Assembly: GCA_946478975.1 (NCBI GenBank)
Contig: CAMLEO010000189.1
Span: 1 to 14,145, forward strand
DNA: 14,145 nt
Direction: 5' to 3'
DNA from: an uncultured Steroidobacter sp.
GTDB lineage: Bacteria > Pseudomonadota > Gammaproteobacteria > Steroidobacterales > Steroidobacteraceae
Shown piece by piece: positions 1 to 7,198 of this stretch. Position numbers and translations under genes: made by a program. The notes beneath the pieces are model-generated. The model did no database searches. It was not told the DNA's origin and was given only the letters and a program-made list of their open reading frames with translations. The number at the start of each line of letters is the position of its first letter. Position 1 is the stretch's first letter.

Positions 1-1226
1 TCGGCGCTCCGCTGCGCCAGGCTGCGCACTTCGCCGGCGACCACCGCGAAGCCGCGCCCCTGCTCGCCGGCCCGGGCCGCTTCCACGGCGGCGTTCAGCG
101 CCAGCAGGTTGGTCTGGAACGCAATTTCGTCGATGACGCCGATGATGTCCGAAATCCGCCGGCTGGATTCATTGATCGCCGACATCGCGTTGACCGCCGA
201 CGTGACGACCTGGCCGCCGGCTGCGGCGACCTGGCTGGCGCCGTGGGCGAGGCCGGTAGCACTCGTGGCGCTTTCGGCGTTCGCCTTGATCGACGCTGTC
301 ATTTCCTCGATCGCAGCAGCAGTCTGTTCCAGCGAGCTGGCCTGTTCCTGCGTCCGCTGCGAGAGCTGATCGTTGTTCTCTGCCAGCTCCGCCGCGGCGG
401 CCCGAACTCTCGCCGAGCCGGTGTGCACTTCGCCGATGATTTCACACAGCTTGCCGTCCATCCGGCTCAGCTCGTGCAGCAGCTCGGCCACTTCGTCACG
501 CGTGCTGATGTTGAATTCATGCCCGAGCTTGCCGTCGGCGACGCTGCGCGCGAGCTGAACGGCGGAGCGCACGGGCGCGACGATGCTCTTGGTGATGATG
601 AGGGTGAGGGCAACGGCAAACAGCAGCGACACCGCGGTCAGCGCCACCAGCGTCGTCATGACGGTGTGTTGGTGACTCTGCATCACGCCATCCGTCTTGC
701 CGGCGTCTTCATCTGCATCATCGACGATCTTCAGCACCAGCTCGTCCATTCGATGCACGGCCTCCTTGTTCTGTGCCATCGCCTCGTTCGCTTGCTGGGT
801 GGTCTTCACCGTGCCCGAGCGAATCGCATCGGCGATGGTGCGGAAGCCGGCGGCATAAGTATCGAGCTCGCGACCGAGCGACTGGAGAGATTCGTGAATA
901 TCACCTGACGCGAGCTCGGCCGCGTCGGTGCGAACTTGCCTGGCGTCTTCGAGGGCATGATCCCACTGCGAGCGATAGTCCTGCACCTTGTCCGCGGACT
1001 CGATGTTGATGAACACATCTTTTTCGAAGCGGCGCAGCTGCAGAGCTTCGGCACGCAACTGCGTGGCGAGCTGAACGAGCCGCAGCTCGCCGTCCATCGT
1101 ATGCGTGGCGGTGTTGACGATGTTGCGCGTCCCGAGCTCACCGGCGATCGCTGCGAGCAGCATCAGTGAGGAGATCAGGCCGAATGCGAGCAGCAGTCGC
1201 GTGCGAATAGTCAAACGCTTGAGCAT
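1..1226 (-). CDS. Methyl-accepting chemotaxis protein, 3' end cut off by window edge
   Basis: A transmembrane chemoreceptor that would signal to CheA/CheW. About 408 residues are visible. The order is: a short cytoplasmic start, a first membrane helix (about residues 9-28), a periplasmic helical bundle with an [11 protein letters not shown] segment typical of four-helix-bundle sensors, a second membrane helix (about 190-215), a HAMP linker, and the methyl-accepting coiled coil up to the hairpin tip ([31 protein letters not shown]). The tip and the first methylation helix ([15 protein letters not shown]) match the canonical pattern. The ATG at 1226 is preceded by GAAGG 8 bases upstream and starts just before the first hydrophobic helix. 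The gene continues past base 1. A sigma-28-like promoter lies upstream. The ligand is unknown. Confidence 0.95.
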   Translation of the reverse strand, partial: MLKRLTIRTRLLLAFGLISSLMLLAAIAGELGTRNIVNTATHTMDGELRLVQLATQLRAEALQLRRFEKDVFINIESADKVQDYRSQWDHALEDARQVRTDAAELASGDIHESLQSLGRELDTYAAGFRTIADAIRSGTVKTTQQANEAMAQNKEAVHRMDELVLKIVDDADEDAGKTDGVMQSHQHTVMTTLVALTAVSLLFAVALTLIITKSIVAPVRSAVQLARSVADGKLGHEFNISTRDEVAELLHELSRMDGKLCEIIGEVHTGSARVRAAAAELAENNDQLSQRTQEQASSLEQTAAAIEEMTASIKANAESATSATGLAHGASQVAAAGGQVVTSAVNAMSAINESSRRISDIIGVIDEIAFQTNLLALNAAVEAARAGEQGRGFAVVAGEVRSLAQRSA

Positions 1227-1267
1227 CTTGAGAACCTTCAGTGGCAGATCGGTGTGCCCTGGTCACT

Positions 1268-1294
1268 GCATCGGCGTTGCGAGGTGGATCGTTA
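1268..1294 (-). promoter_or_regulatory. Candidate sigma-28 (FliA) promoter of the leftward chemoreceptor
   Basis: Read on the minus strand, TAACGATC is followed by exactly 11 bases and then GCCGATGC. The known FliA consensus is TAAAGTTT, 11 bases, GCCGATAA, so 5 of 8 and 6 of 8 positions match with the correct spacing. The -10 element ends about 42 bases before the ATG at 1226. Chemoreceptor genes are a usual FliA target. The match was found by eye; transcription is not shown. Confidence 0.5.
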
Positions 1295-1337
1295 GGTACT
1301 CAGACGTAATTCGGTAAACACCTCAGACTGTTTGTCC

Positions 1338-1350
1338 GCCGGTTACCGGC
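1338..1350. repeat. Short inverted repeat (possible operator)
   Basis: Perfect 5-base arms GCCGG and CCGGC are separated by TTA, within the divergent intergenic region. Short GC-rich palindromes are common by chance in this composition, so any regulatory role is speculative. Confidence 0.2.
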
Positions 1351-1551
1351 AGGCTCAGGCCCGTTGCCGAGTCATCGAGAACGATTCGCTTTCGGGCGCC
1401 GGATTTCATGCACACGACCCATGAGGCGGTCCCCGAATTTGCCTCGAATCGGCCACCAGGCGTGAGGGCGCATTCAAGGCGCACGAGCCCGGGACGATAC
1501 CTGTCTGTACTGCAGATGGGGTTTGTGAGGTTGCGTGTGCTGCGAAAGATT

Positions 1552-2556
1552 ATGAAATCAGCCCTGGCCGCCGCCGTGACGGCGGCGCTCGTGTTGCCGA
1601 CATTGCCTGCGCTGGCGACGGCGAACGTCACCAGTGACGTGTGGCAGCGGCCCGCGGTGCCGGCGCCGGAAGACAATCAACCGAATGCTGCTCGCATCGA
1701 GCTGGGCCGTGCGTTGTTCTTCGATCCGCGCTTGTCTGCCAAAGGCGTGATGAGCTGCGCGACTTGTCACAACCCGGCGCTGGGCTGGACCGATGGCCGT
1801 CCGACCGCAGTCGGCAACGATATGAAGATCCTGCCGCGTGCGACGCCGACCATCGTCAACGCCGCGTTCAATCCTTTGCAGATGTGGGACGGCCGCAAGG
1901 TGAGCCTGGAGGCGCAGGCGCTCGGCCCGTTCGAAAGTCACGACGAGCAGAATCTCGCACTCCAGGATCTGGAATCCCGGGTGCGCAGCATTCCGGGCTA
2001 CGTGACGATGTTCGAACACGCGTATCCGGGTGAAGCAGTGACGAGCGCCACGATTGCCAAAGCGATCGCGAGCTTCGAGCGTACTGTCGTTTCCAACGGT
2101 GCGCCGTTCGATCGCTGGCGTGCCGGCGATGAGAATGCGATGAGCGCGTCGGCGAAGCGCGGCTTCGAGTTGTTCAATGGCAAAGCGAACTGCGCGTTGT
2201 GCCACCAGGGCTTCAATTTCACCGACAACGGTTTTCATAACATCGGTTTGAAAGAAAGCGGCGAGGCCGATCCGGGCCGCTTTGCGCACCGGCCGATCAA
2301 AGCGCTGAAAGGCGCGTTCAAGACCCCGACGCTGCGTGATATCGCGCTGACTGCGCCGTACATGCACAACGGTGCCTACACGACGCTCGACGAAGTGGTC
2401 GATCACTATGCGCGCGGCGGCGATGTCAAAGACAACCTCAGTCCGAACATCAAGCCGCTCGACCTGAGCGACGCCGACAAGCGCGACCTGATCGAGTTCA
2501 TGCGCTCGCTCACCAGCGCGCCGCAGGTCGTGACGGTGCCGAATCTGCCGCAGTGA
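1552..2556 (+). CDS. Di-haem cytochrome c peroxidase (CCP/MauG superfamily), periplasmic
   Basis: Predicted to reduce hydrogen peroxide to water in the periplasm with electrons from a small cytochrome or copper protein. The 334-residue protein starts with a signal peptide (MKSALAAAVTAALVL, cleavage near residues 20-24). Two c-type haem sites are visible: CATCH at 69-73 and CALCH at 214-218. FFDPRLS precedes the first, WDGRKVSLEAQA (112-123) carries the family's Trp and Glu, and YMHNG (270-274) offers Met271 as a likely axial ligand of the electron-transfer haem. MauG has Tyr there, so peroxidase fits better than methylamine-dehydrogenase maturation, and no mau genes are nearby. Its length is normal for the family. 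I chose the ATG at 1552 because it opens the signal peptide; in-frame ATG 1516 and GTG 1525 are possible alternatives, and no start has a strong ribosome site. It heads the redox gene set. Confidence 0.9.
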   Translation: MKSALAAAVTAALVLPTLPALATANVTSDVWQRPAVPAPEDNQPNAARIELGRALFFDPRLSAKGVMSCATCHNPALGWTDGRPTAVGNDMKILPRATPTIVNAAFNPLQMWDGRKVSLEAQALGPFESHDEQNLALQDLESRVRSIPGYVTMFEHAYPGEAVTSATIAKAIASFERTVVSNGAPFDRWRAGDENAMSASAKRGFELFNGKANCALCHQGFNFTDNGFHNIGLKESGEADPGRFAHRPIKALKGAFKTPTLRDIALTAPYMHNGAYTTLDEVVDHYARGGDVKDNLSPNIKPLDLSDADKRDLIEFMRSLTSAPQVVTVPNLPQ

Positions 2557-2614
2557 TTGGCGCCCAGATCACCCTATTGATTGCAAGAGTCCGGTTTCGA
2601 GTGGAGCTTCCATC

Positions 2615-2929
2615 ATGATCAAGTTCGTTCCTGTCGTGCTCAGTGCGCTGTTGACTGCGCCGGCGTTCGCCGCCGATCACCAGGTCACGCAGAGTGGCAA
2701 GGCGTTTTCGACCAAGACGCTGAAGGCCAAAGTCGGCGACACCATCAGCTTCCGCAACGACGATGCGTTCGTCCATAACATCTTCTCGCTCAGCGACACG
2801 CAGACGTTCGACCTCGGCACGTTCGCCAAGGGCGAGACGCGCCAGGTGAAGCTGGAGAAAGAAGGCACGGTGGAAGTCGAATGCGCCGTGCATCCGGAAA
2901 TGAAAATGACCGTCGAGGTCTCGAAGTGA
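2615..2929 (+). CDS. Small periplasmic cupredoxin (plastocyanin/amicyanin-like)
   Basis: A type 1 copper electron carrier of 104 residues. It has a signal peptide (MIKFVPVVLSALLTAPAFA, cleavage about residue 19 or 20) and one cupredoxin domain. Likely copper ligands are His54 (FVHNIF), Cys90, His93 and Met96. The C-x2-H-x2-M spacing equals that of amicyanin; Met98 is another option. GGAG lies 8 bases before the ATG. The gene follows the peroxidase by 58 bases and overlaps the cytochrome c gene by 4 bases (GTGA), so it is probably cotranscribed with both. By analogy with known peroxidase donors (azurin, cytochrome c) it may feed electrons to the upstream peroxidase; that partnership is inferred. 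Confidence 0.9.
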   Translation: MIKFVPVVLSALLTAPAFAADHQVTQSGKAFSTKTLKAKVGDTISFRNDDAFVHNIFSLSDTQTFDLGTFAKGETRQVKLEKEGTVEVECAVHPEMKMTVEVSK

Positions 2930-3351
2930 AACCCGCGCGTGCCGGCAGTCTGCTGTCGGCAAGCCTCGCGGCCTTGATCGTGTCGTTGTCGCTGTCCTCG
3001 CGTGCAAGCGCGGGTAGCGGCGATGACGCGTCGGCGCGAGGTCGCACGCTATTCGATACGTATTGCGTGCTTTGTCATGGGGCAGCCGGTAAGGGCGACG
3101 GTCGTGCGGCCGGACTGCAGAAAGTGCGGCCGGCGGATCTCACGATCAGCTCGCGCAGTGACGATTACAAGCTGCAGATCATCAGCAATGGCGGCGCGGC
3201 GATGAGTCGCTCGGCGAGCATGCCGCCTTGGAAGAGTGTCCTGACGCACGAACAGATCACGGACATCGTCGCTTACTTGCGCGTGATGGTCGAGCGTGAG
3301 CCCGCGCGTTCTGCCAACGCGGATGCCTCGTCACACGGAGTGAGGCCATGA
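2926..3351 (+). CDS. Mono-haem class I cytochrome c, periplasmic
   Basis: A small electron-transfer cytochrome of 141 residues. It has a signal peptide (residues 1-29, ending near ASAGS), one haem site CVLCH (47-51), and Met99 in SASMPPW as the likely sixth ligand. The segments HGAAGKGDG and ITDIVAYLR are typical of class I cytochromes. About 20 polar residues follow the last helix. I chose the GTG at 2926 because it overlaps the cupredoxin stop as GTGA and begins exactly at the signal peptide. An in-frame ATG at 2881 would sit inside the cupredoxin gene. The 3' end overlaps the chemoreceptor start as ATGA. Likely shuttles electrons to or from the cupredoxin or peroxidase (inferred). Confidence 0.88.
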   Translation: MKPARAGSLLSASLAALIVSLSLSSRASAGSGDDASARGRTLFDTYCVLCHGAAGKGDGRAAGLQKVRPADLTISSRSDDYKLQIISNGGAAMSRSASMPPWKSVLTHEQITDIVAYLRVMVEREPARSANADASSHGVRP

Positions 3352-4976
3352 GTCGATTGCGCGATTTCGTTCGGCACGCTTCGATCAGCAAGCGCATCGG
3401 CGCGATCATGTTGTTGGTGATCGCGCTGACGGGCGCGGTTGTGTTCGTGAGCTTGCGGGGCTTGTCGGCGCTGAATAATCAGCTCGATGGCACCGTTGCA
3501 GAGCAGTCGCGCGCGGCCGAGCTCGTTGGCGGCATGTTGGAAGAAAGTCGTCGGTTGTCTGAAAACGCGCGTCGCGCGGTATCGGCGACCACGCCGGAAG
3601 AGCGAGATGCAGCGCTCGCGCAGCTCGAAGCATCCAAGAAGGCGTTCGGCGAACGCGTCGATGCGATCTCGGCGCAGCTGAAAGACGCGCCGGAGTTACA
3701 GCAGGCGATGCAGGAAGGTTTGTCGAGCTTCGTCATCAGTGCGGTCAAGGCGGGTCGCCTGACCAAGGCGGGGCGACAGGCGGACGCCGAACGTGAGTTG
3801 CTCAATGCGTTCGACCCGAAGCTGCTGTCGTACGTGCTGACCACGGTTGCGGGTGTGTCGGAGCATACGGACAAGCAGGTTCGAATGGTTGGTAACAGCG
3901 GGCATGCCGCGTATACGCGCACGTTGTCGATCCTGACCGTGATTCTCGTGGCCATTGCGCTTGCGGCGGTCGCCGGTCATTGGTTGTTACGGCGGACAGT
4001 GATCAAGCCGGTGCAGCGTGTGGCGCGTGCGGCCGAGCAGTTGTCACAAGGCAACTTCGATGTCGATCTCGTGTCGAGCTCGAAGGATGAATGCGGCGAG
4101 ATGTTGCGAGCCATGGCGTCGCTGCGAGAACAGCTCGCATCCATGATCGGTGCGATTCGCTCGGCGTCGCAGTCGATCACCGGCGCGGCGGATTCGCTTG
4201 CCGATGGTAATCACGAGTTGTCGTCGCGGTCGCAGGAGCAGGCGAATGCGTTGCGCGCGGCGTCGAGTGCGCTCGAATCGCTGAATGAAATGGCCAAGCG
4301 CAGTGCTGAGCATGCAGAGCGGGTTACGTCCGACATGCATGCGGCGTACGACGCGGCTCAGCGCGGTGACAAGGTGATCGCGCAGGTCATCACGACCATG
4401 CAGGCGACCTCGGAGTCGAGCCGAAAGATCGTCAACACGGTGGGGATGATTCACGAGATCGCGTTCAAGACCAATATATTGTCGTTGAATGCGGCTATCG
4501 AAGCGGCGCGTGCTGGTGAGCATGGCCGCGGCTTTGCTGTCGTCGCTGCGGAAGTGCGAACGTTGGCGGGGAAGAGCGCGACGGCGGCGAAGGAGATCGA
4601 AGCGATCATTGCGGATAGTGCGGCGACTGTTGCCACAGGGAGCAAACTTGCTGCCGACGCCGGCGTCGCGATCGAGAACATCGTGAAGCAGGTGCATGCG
4701 ATGACGAGTCGCATGAGTGAGATCAGCAACGCCAGCCACGAGCAAAGCCGCCGCGCGGCGGAAGTGACGCATGCGATCACGCAGATCGATCAGAGCACGC
4801 AGAGCAATGTCGATATGGTGTCGCAGGCGGCGAGCTCGACTGAGCAGCTGCGAGGTGAGGCTCGTGCGCTGACGGCGAGCATCGCGGAGTTCACGCATGA
4901 GCAGGTAGATGCGCCGCCTCGGGCTGCTCCTGCTCGCGAGATCGATGTCGAGGCTGATCAGGCGCAGGCCGCCTGA
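3348..4976 (+). CDS. Methyl-accepting chemotaxis protein coupled to the redox genes, altered signalling tip
   Basis: A transmembrane chemoreceptor of 542 residues: membrane helix 1 (about 16-36), an all-helical periplasmic domain (37-190) without cysteine or haem motif, membrane helix 2 (191-213), HAMP (214-266), and a full methyl-accepting domain (about 285-515). It aligns without gaps to the Tsr/Tar length class, as recalled. The tip differs from the usual form: [12 protein letters not shown] has Lys for Gln and Ser for Ala, GEHGRG has His for Gln, and MIHEIAF replaces VIDEIAF. Several methylation pairs are altered ([22 protein letters not shown]). No C-terminal NWETF-type tether is present. 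The ATG overlaps the cytochrome c stop, with GGAG 7 bases upstream. The arrangement suggests a signal linked to redox state or peroxide, but the ligand is unknown. Confidence 0.93.
   Translation: MSRLRDFVRHASISKRIGAIMLLVIALTGAVVFVSLRGLSALNNQLDGTVAEQSRAAELVGGMLEESRRLSENARRAVSATTPEERDAALAQLEASKKAFGERVDAISAQLKDAPELQQAMQEGLSSFVISAVKAGRLTKAGRQADAERELLNAFDPKLLSYVLTTVAGVSEHTDKQVRMVGNSGHAAYTRTLSILTVILVAIALAAVAGHWLLRRTVIKPVQRVARAAEQLSQGNFDVDLVSSSKDECGEMLRAMASLREQLASMIGAIRSASQSITGAADSLADGNHELSSRSQEQANALRAASSALESLNEMAKRSAEHAERVTSDMHAAYDAAQRGDKVIAQVITTMQATSESSRKIVNTVGMIHEIAFKTNILSLNAAIEAARAGEHGRGFAVVAAEVRTLAGKSATAAKEIEAIIADSAATVATGSKLAADAGVAIENIVKQVHAMTSRMSEISNASHEQSRRAAEVTHAITQIDQSTQSNVDMVSQAASSTEQLRGEARALTASIAEFTHEQVDAPPRAAPAREIDVEADQAQAA
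4958..4976 (+). terminator. Hairpin at the end of the redox-chemoreceptor set (weak terminator candidate)
   Basis: A perfect 7-base stem, TCAGGCG / CGCCTGA, closes a 5-base loop and includes the chemoreceptor stop codon. No T-run follows, so it does not meet the usual rule for an intrinsic terminator; it may instead protect the transcript end. Confidence 0.35.
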
Positions 4977-4983
4977 GCATCCT

Positions 4984-4997
4984 CGCGCCCAGGCGCG
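4984..4997. terminator. Shared hairpin between convergent chemoreceptor and glmS genes
   Basis: CGCGCC-CA-GGCGCG forms a stem on either strand, with a 4-base loop if the innermost pair opens. It lies in the 22-base gap between the two convergent stop codons, so it could act for both transcripts. There is no T-run on either side, which keeps confidence low. Confidence 0.35.
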
Positions 4998-4998
4998 G

Positions 4999-6822
4999 CT
5001 ACTCGACCGTCACCGACTTGGCCAGGTTCCTGGGCTGATCGATGTTTCGATCTTTCGCCAGGGCGACGTGATACGCCAACAGTTGCAGCGGAATGTTGAG
5101 CAGCAGCGGATCCAGCTCGGGCTCCGACTTCGGCACTTCGATCACCCCGTTCACCGCAACCGGGAGCGCCTCACCCGCATGGGTGAGAGCATAGATCGGC
5201 CCGCTGCGGGCGCGGATCTCTTCCAGCGTGGAAACGCTCTTCGCAAACAAATCGTCGCGGGGAATCACGACGACAGTCGGTGTGTCCGGGCTGATCAGCG
5301 CCAGCGGGCCATGCTTCAGTTCGGAAGCGGGATAGGCTTCTGCATGGATATAGCTCACTTCCTTGAGCTTCAGCGCACCTTCCATCGCAACGGGATACCC
5401 GGCCGCACGGCCGACAAAATACGCGTTGTCATGCTTCGCCAGCTCCCGCGCGAGCTTCGCAATGTGAGATTCCTGCGCGAGGATTTCATCCACTTGCCCG
5501 GGCAGCGCTTCGAGCGCTTTCAGCAACCGCGCGCCATGCCCAGTGGACAGGTCTCGAATGCGCCCGAGGTGAATCGCGAGCAGGGCGAACGCGACCGAAG
5601 TCGACGTGAAGGTCTTGGTCGAAACGACCGCAATCTCCGGCCCGGCATGCAAATAAATCCCGCGTCCGCATTCGCGAGCGACGCTGCTGCCGACGACATT
5701 GACGATGCCGAGCACGCGGCCGCCTTTGCGCTTCACTTCTTGAACGGCAGCGAGCGTATCGAATGTTTCACCGGACTGGCTGACGGCGATGTACAGCGTG
5801 TCCTGCTCGATCACCGGGTTGCGATAACGAAACTCGGATGCGGGCTCGGCATGCGCGGGCACGCGTGCCAATTGCTCGATCAGGTGAGCGCCAACGCAGC
5901 CGGCGATGTACGCCGATCCGCAACCCAGAATCTTCACGCGACGAATCTCAAGCAACTCGCGTGCGGCCATTTCCAGTCCGCCGATGTGAGTTGTTTGAAA
6001 GCGCGTGTCGAGGCGGCCGCTGAGCGTGCGGCGAATGGACTCGGGCTGCTCGGCAATCTCCTTCAACATGAAGTGCGAGTAGCCTTCGCGATCGAACGAT
6101 TGATCGGTCCAGGTGATCGTCGAAGGCTTCTTGGCCGTCGCCGCGCCGCTGTCCAAGGTCGAGGTTTCGAAGCCGTCCGCCTTGAGGACCGCCAGTTCGC
6201 CGTCGTCGAGATGCACGACGCTCTGCGTGTGTCGCACCAGTGCAGCGGGGTCGGAGGCAATAAACATTTCGTGCTCGCCGATGCCGAGCACGACAGGGCT
6301 GCCATTGCGAGCGACGACGATGACGTCGGGCTGCTGAGCATCCAATACGGCCACGCCGTACGTGCCGGTGACTAATCTCAGCGCGCCGCGTACCCTGTTT
6401 TCCAGGCTGTCGGCGGGCATCGCCGCGATGAGGTGCGCGAGCACTTCCGAGTCCGTATCGGAACGAAACGTCACACCGTTGGCTTGCAGCTTCGCTCGCA
6501 ACTGAGCGGCGTTCTCGACGATGCCGTTGTGAACGATCGCAAAACGTTCGCTGCTATCGGTGTGCGGATGAGCGTTCCGATCGCTCGGCTCGCCATGCGT
6601 GGCCCAGCGTGTATGCGCGATGCCCGTCGTGCCTTTCAAACGTTCCGGCAGCGCACGTTCCAGATCGCGCACTTTGCCTTTGCTCTTGAAGATGCTGAGC
6701 TTGTCATTGCGCGCGCACGCGATGCCTGCCGAGTCGTAGCCGCGATATTCGAGCCGGCGCAAGCCTTCCACCAGGATCGGCGCCGCTTCGCGCTTGCCGA
6801 TGTAACCGACGATGCCGCACAT
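4999..6822 (-). CDS. glmS: Glutamine-fructose-6-phosphate aminotransferase (isomerizing)
   Basis: Makes glucosamine-6-phosphate from fructose-6-phosphate and glutamine, the first step toward UDP-GlcNAc, peptidoglycan and lipopolysaccharide. The 607-residue length is close to the E. coli enzyme. The N-terminal glutaminase domain starts with Cys2 in MCGIVGYIG, the catalytic nucleophile once Met is removed, and includes HTRWATHG and HNGIVEN. Two sugar isomerase domains follow, marked by GCGSAYIAG, SQSGETFDTL and SELKHGPLALI. The C-terminus AKSVTVE matches the family ending. AAAGG lies about 10 bases before the ATG. The gene sits 23 bases after a small helical-protein gene and is probably cotranscribed with it. 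No glmS ribozyme was seen, as expected outside Gram-positive bacteria. Confidence 0.98.
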   Translation of the reverse strand: MCGIVGYIGKREAAPILVEGLRRLEYRGYDSAGIACARNDKLSIFKSKGKVRDLERALPERLKGTTGIAHTRWATHGEPSDRNAHPHTDSSERFAIVHNGIVENAAQLRAKLQANGVTFRSDTDSEVLAHLIAAMPADSLENRVRGALRLVTGTYGVAVLDAQQPDVIVVARNGSPVVLGIGEHEMFIASDPAALVRHTQSVVHLDDGELAVLKADGFETSTLDSGAATAKKPSTITWTDQSFDREGYSHFMLKEIAEQPESIRRTLSGRLDTRFQTTHIGGLEMAARELLEIRRVKILGCGSAYIAGCVGAHLIEQLARVPAHAEPASEFRYRNPVIEQDTLYIAVSQSGETFDTLAAVQEVKRKGGRVLGIVNVVGSSVARECGRGIYLHAGPEIAVVSTKTFTSTSVAFALLAIHLGRIRDLSTGHGARLLKALEALPGQVDEILAQESHIAKLARELAKHDNAYFVGRAAGYPVAMEGALKLKEVSYIHAEAYPASELKHGPLALISPDTPTVVVIPRDDLFAKSVSTLEEIRARSGPIYALTHAGEALPVAVNGVIEVPKSEPELDPLLLNIPLQLLAYHVALAKDRNIDQPRNLAKSVTVE

Positions 6823-6845
6823 AAATGGAAACCTTTCGCGTCAGC

Positions 6846-7154
6846 TCAGCCGTAAATAATCCTGCGGATCTGGCGCTCGCTGTATTCGGGCGCGCGGAAG
6901 CGGCGGGCTTCCAGCTCCTTGGCGATCTGCAGATAAATGTCGCGATTGGACAAGCCCTGCGCCTGCAGGGCTAGGTGGCGGCGGCGGATGAAGTCTTCGG
7001 GTACTTCGCTCATGAAGGCCAGCACTTCGTTGACCAGCCGCGTCGCTTCCGGGAGCGACAGGCGGCTGGACCGAGCCAGGTATTCGACCAGCTCTCCCAT
7101 CTCGTCTTGCGCCCCCTTCTGCTCCAATGCGTGAGGCGCAGTTTGCCCATTCAT
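6846..7154 (-). CDS. Conserved-looking 102-residue helical protein of unknown function
   Basis: I do not recognise a named family. The protein is charged, soluble and predicted mostly helical, with no signal peptide, membrane helix or cysteine. The second half, containing DFIRRRHLALQAQGLSN and SERQIRRIIYG, reads like a basic helix-turn-helix or a protein/RNA-binding helical repeat, but that is impression only. GGGAAG lies about 7 bases before the ATG, which supports this start; the track of codons and clear ribosome site make it a real gene. It ends 23 bases before glmS and begins 44 bases after the methyltransferase stop, with a hairpin between. Cotranscription with glmS is likely. Confidence 0.8.
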   Translation of the reverse strand: MNGQTAPHALEQKGAQDEMGELVEYLARSSRLSLPEATRLVNEVLAFMSEVPEDFIRRRHLALQAQGLSNRDIYLQIAKELEARRFRAPEYSERQIRRIIYG

Positions 7155-7171
7155 GAGGGACTTCCCAAGAT

Positions 7172-7193
7172 TCCTGCCCGAAACCGGGCAAGA
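7172..7193 (-). terminator. Hairpin between methyltransferase and small-protein genes
   Basis: A 9-pair stem (one G-U on the minus-strand RNA) with core TGCCCG / CGGGCA and a 4-base loop starts 5 bases after the methyltransferase stop. The RNA then reads AUCUUGGG rather than a U-run, so it is either a weak terminator or a processing/stability element separating the upstream pair from the small gene and glmS. Confidence 0.4.
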
Positions 7194-7198
7194 GTAAC

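Larger units (their letters stand above)
1227..1551. other. Divergent intergenic region between chemoreceptor and peroxidase genes
   Basis: This 325-base gap separates two divergent transcription units. It holds the sigma-28-like promoter (1268-1294) and a short inverted repeat, GCCGG-TTA-CCGGC, at 1338-1350 that could be an operator or chance. No sigma-70 or sigma-28 site pointing toward the peroxidase gene was convincing. An open frame from 1408 joins the peroxidase in frame, but its 48 extra residues lie ahead of the signal peptide and look non-coding. Confidence 0.5.

Noticed and set aside
243..908. A 221-codon plus-strand frame at the left end
   Set aside because: It is antisense to a chemoreceptor with clear HAMP and signalling-tip sequence.
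1408..1551. A 48-residue N-terminal extension of the peroxidase
   Set aside because: It would place a long polar leader ahead of a complete signal peptide, which would block normal export.
1505..1560. Possible sigma-70 promoter overlapping the peroxidase start
   Set aside because: The TTGCGT and TATGAA elements are only 14 bases apart and the -10 would overlap the chosen start codon.
1558..2406. A 282-codon minus-strand frame opposite the peroxidase gene
   Set aside because: The peroxidase strand has two haem motifs and a signal peptide; the opposite translation is Arg/His-rich and featureless.
4909..6375. A 488-codon open frame on the plus strand opposite glmS
   Set aside because: It is antisense to an unambiguous glmS and its translation is Arg/Gln/His-rich with no recognisable domain, as expected for a GC-rich shadow frame.
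6823..6845. Possible glmS riboswitch/ribozyme in the glmS leader
   Set aside because: The gap is only 23 bases, far too short, and the ribozyme is known mainly from Gram-positive bacteria.
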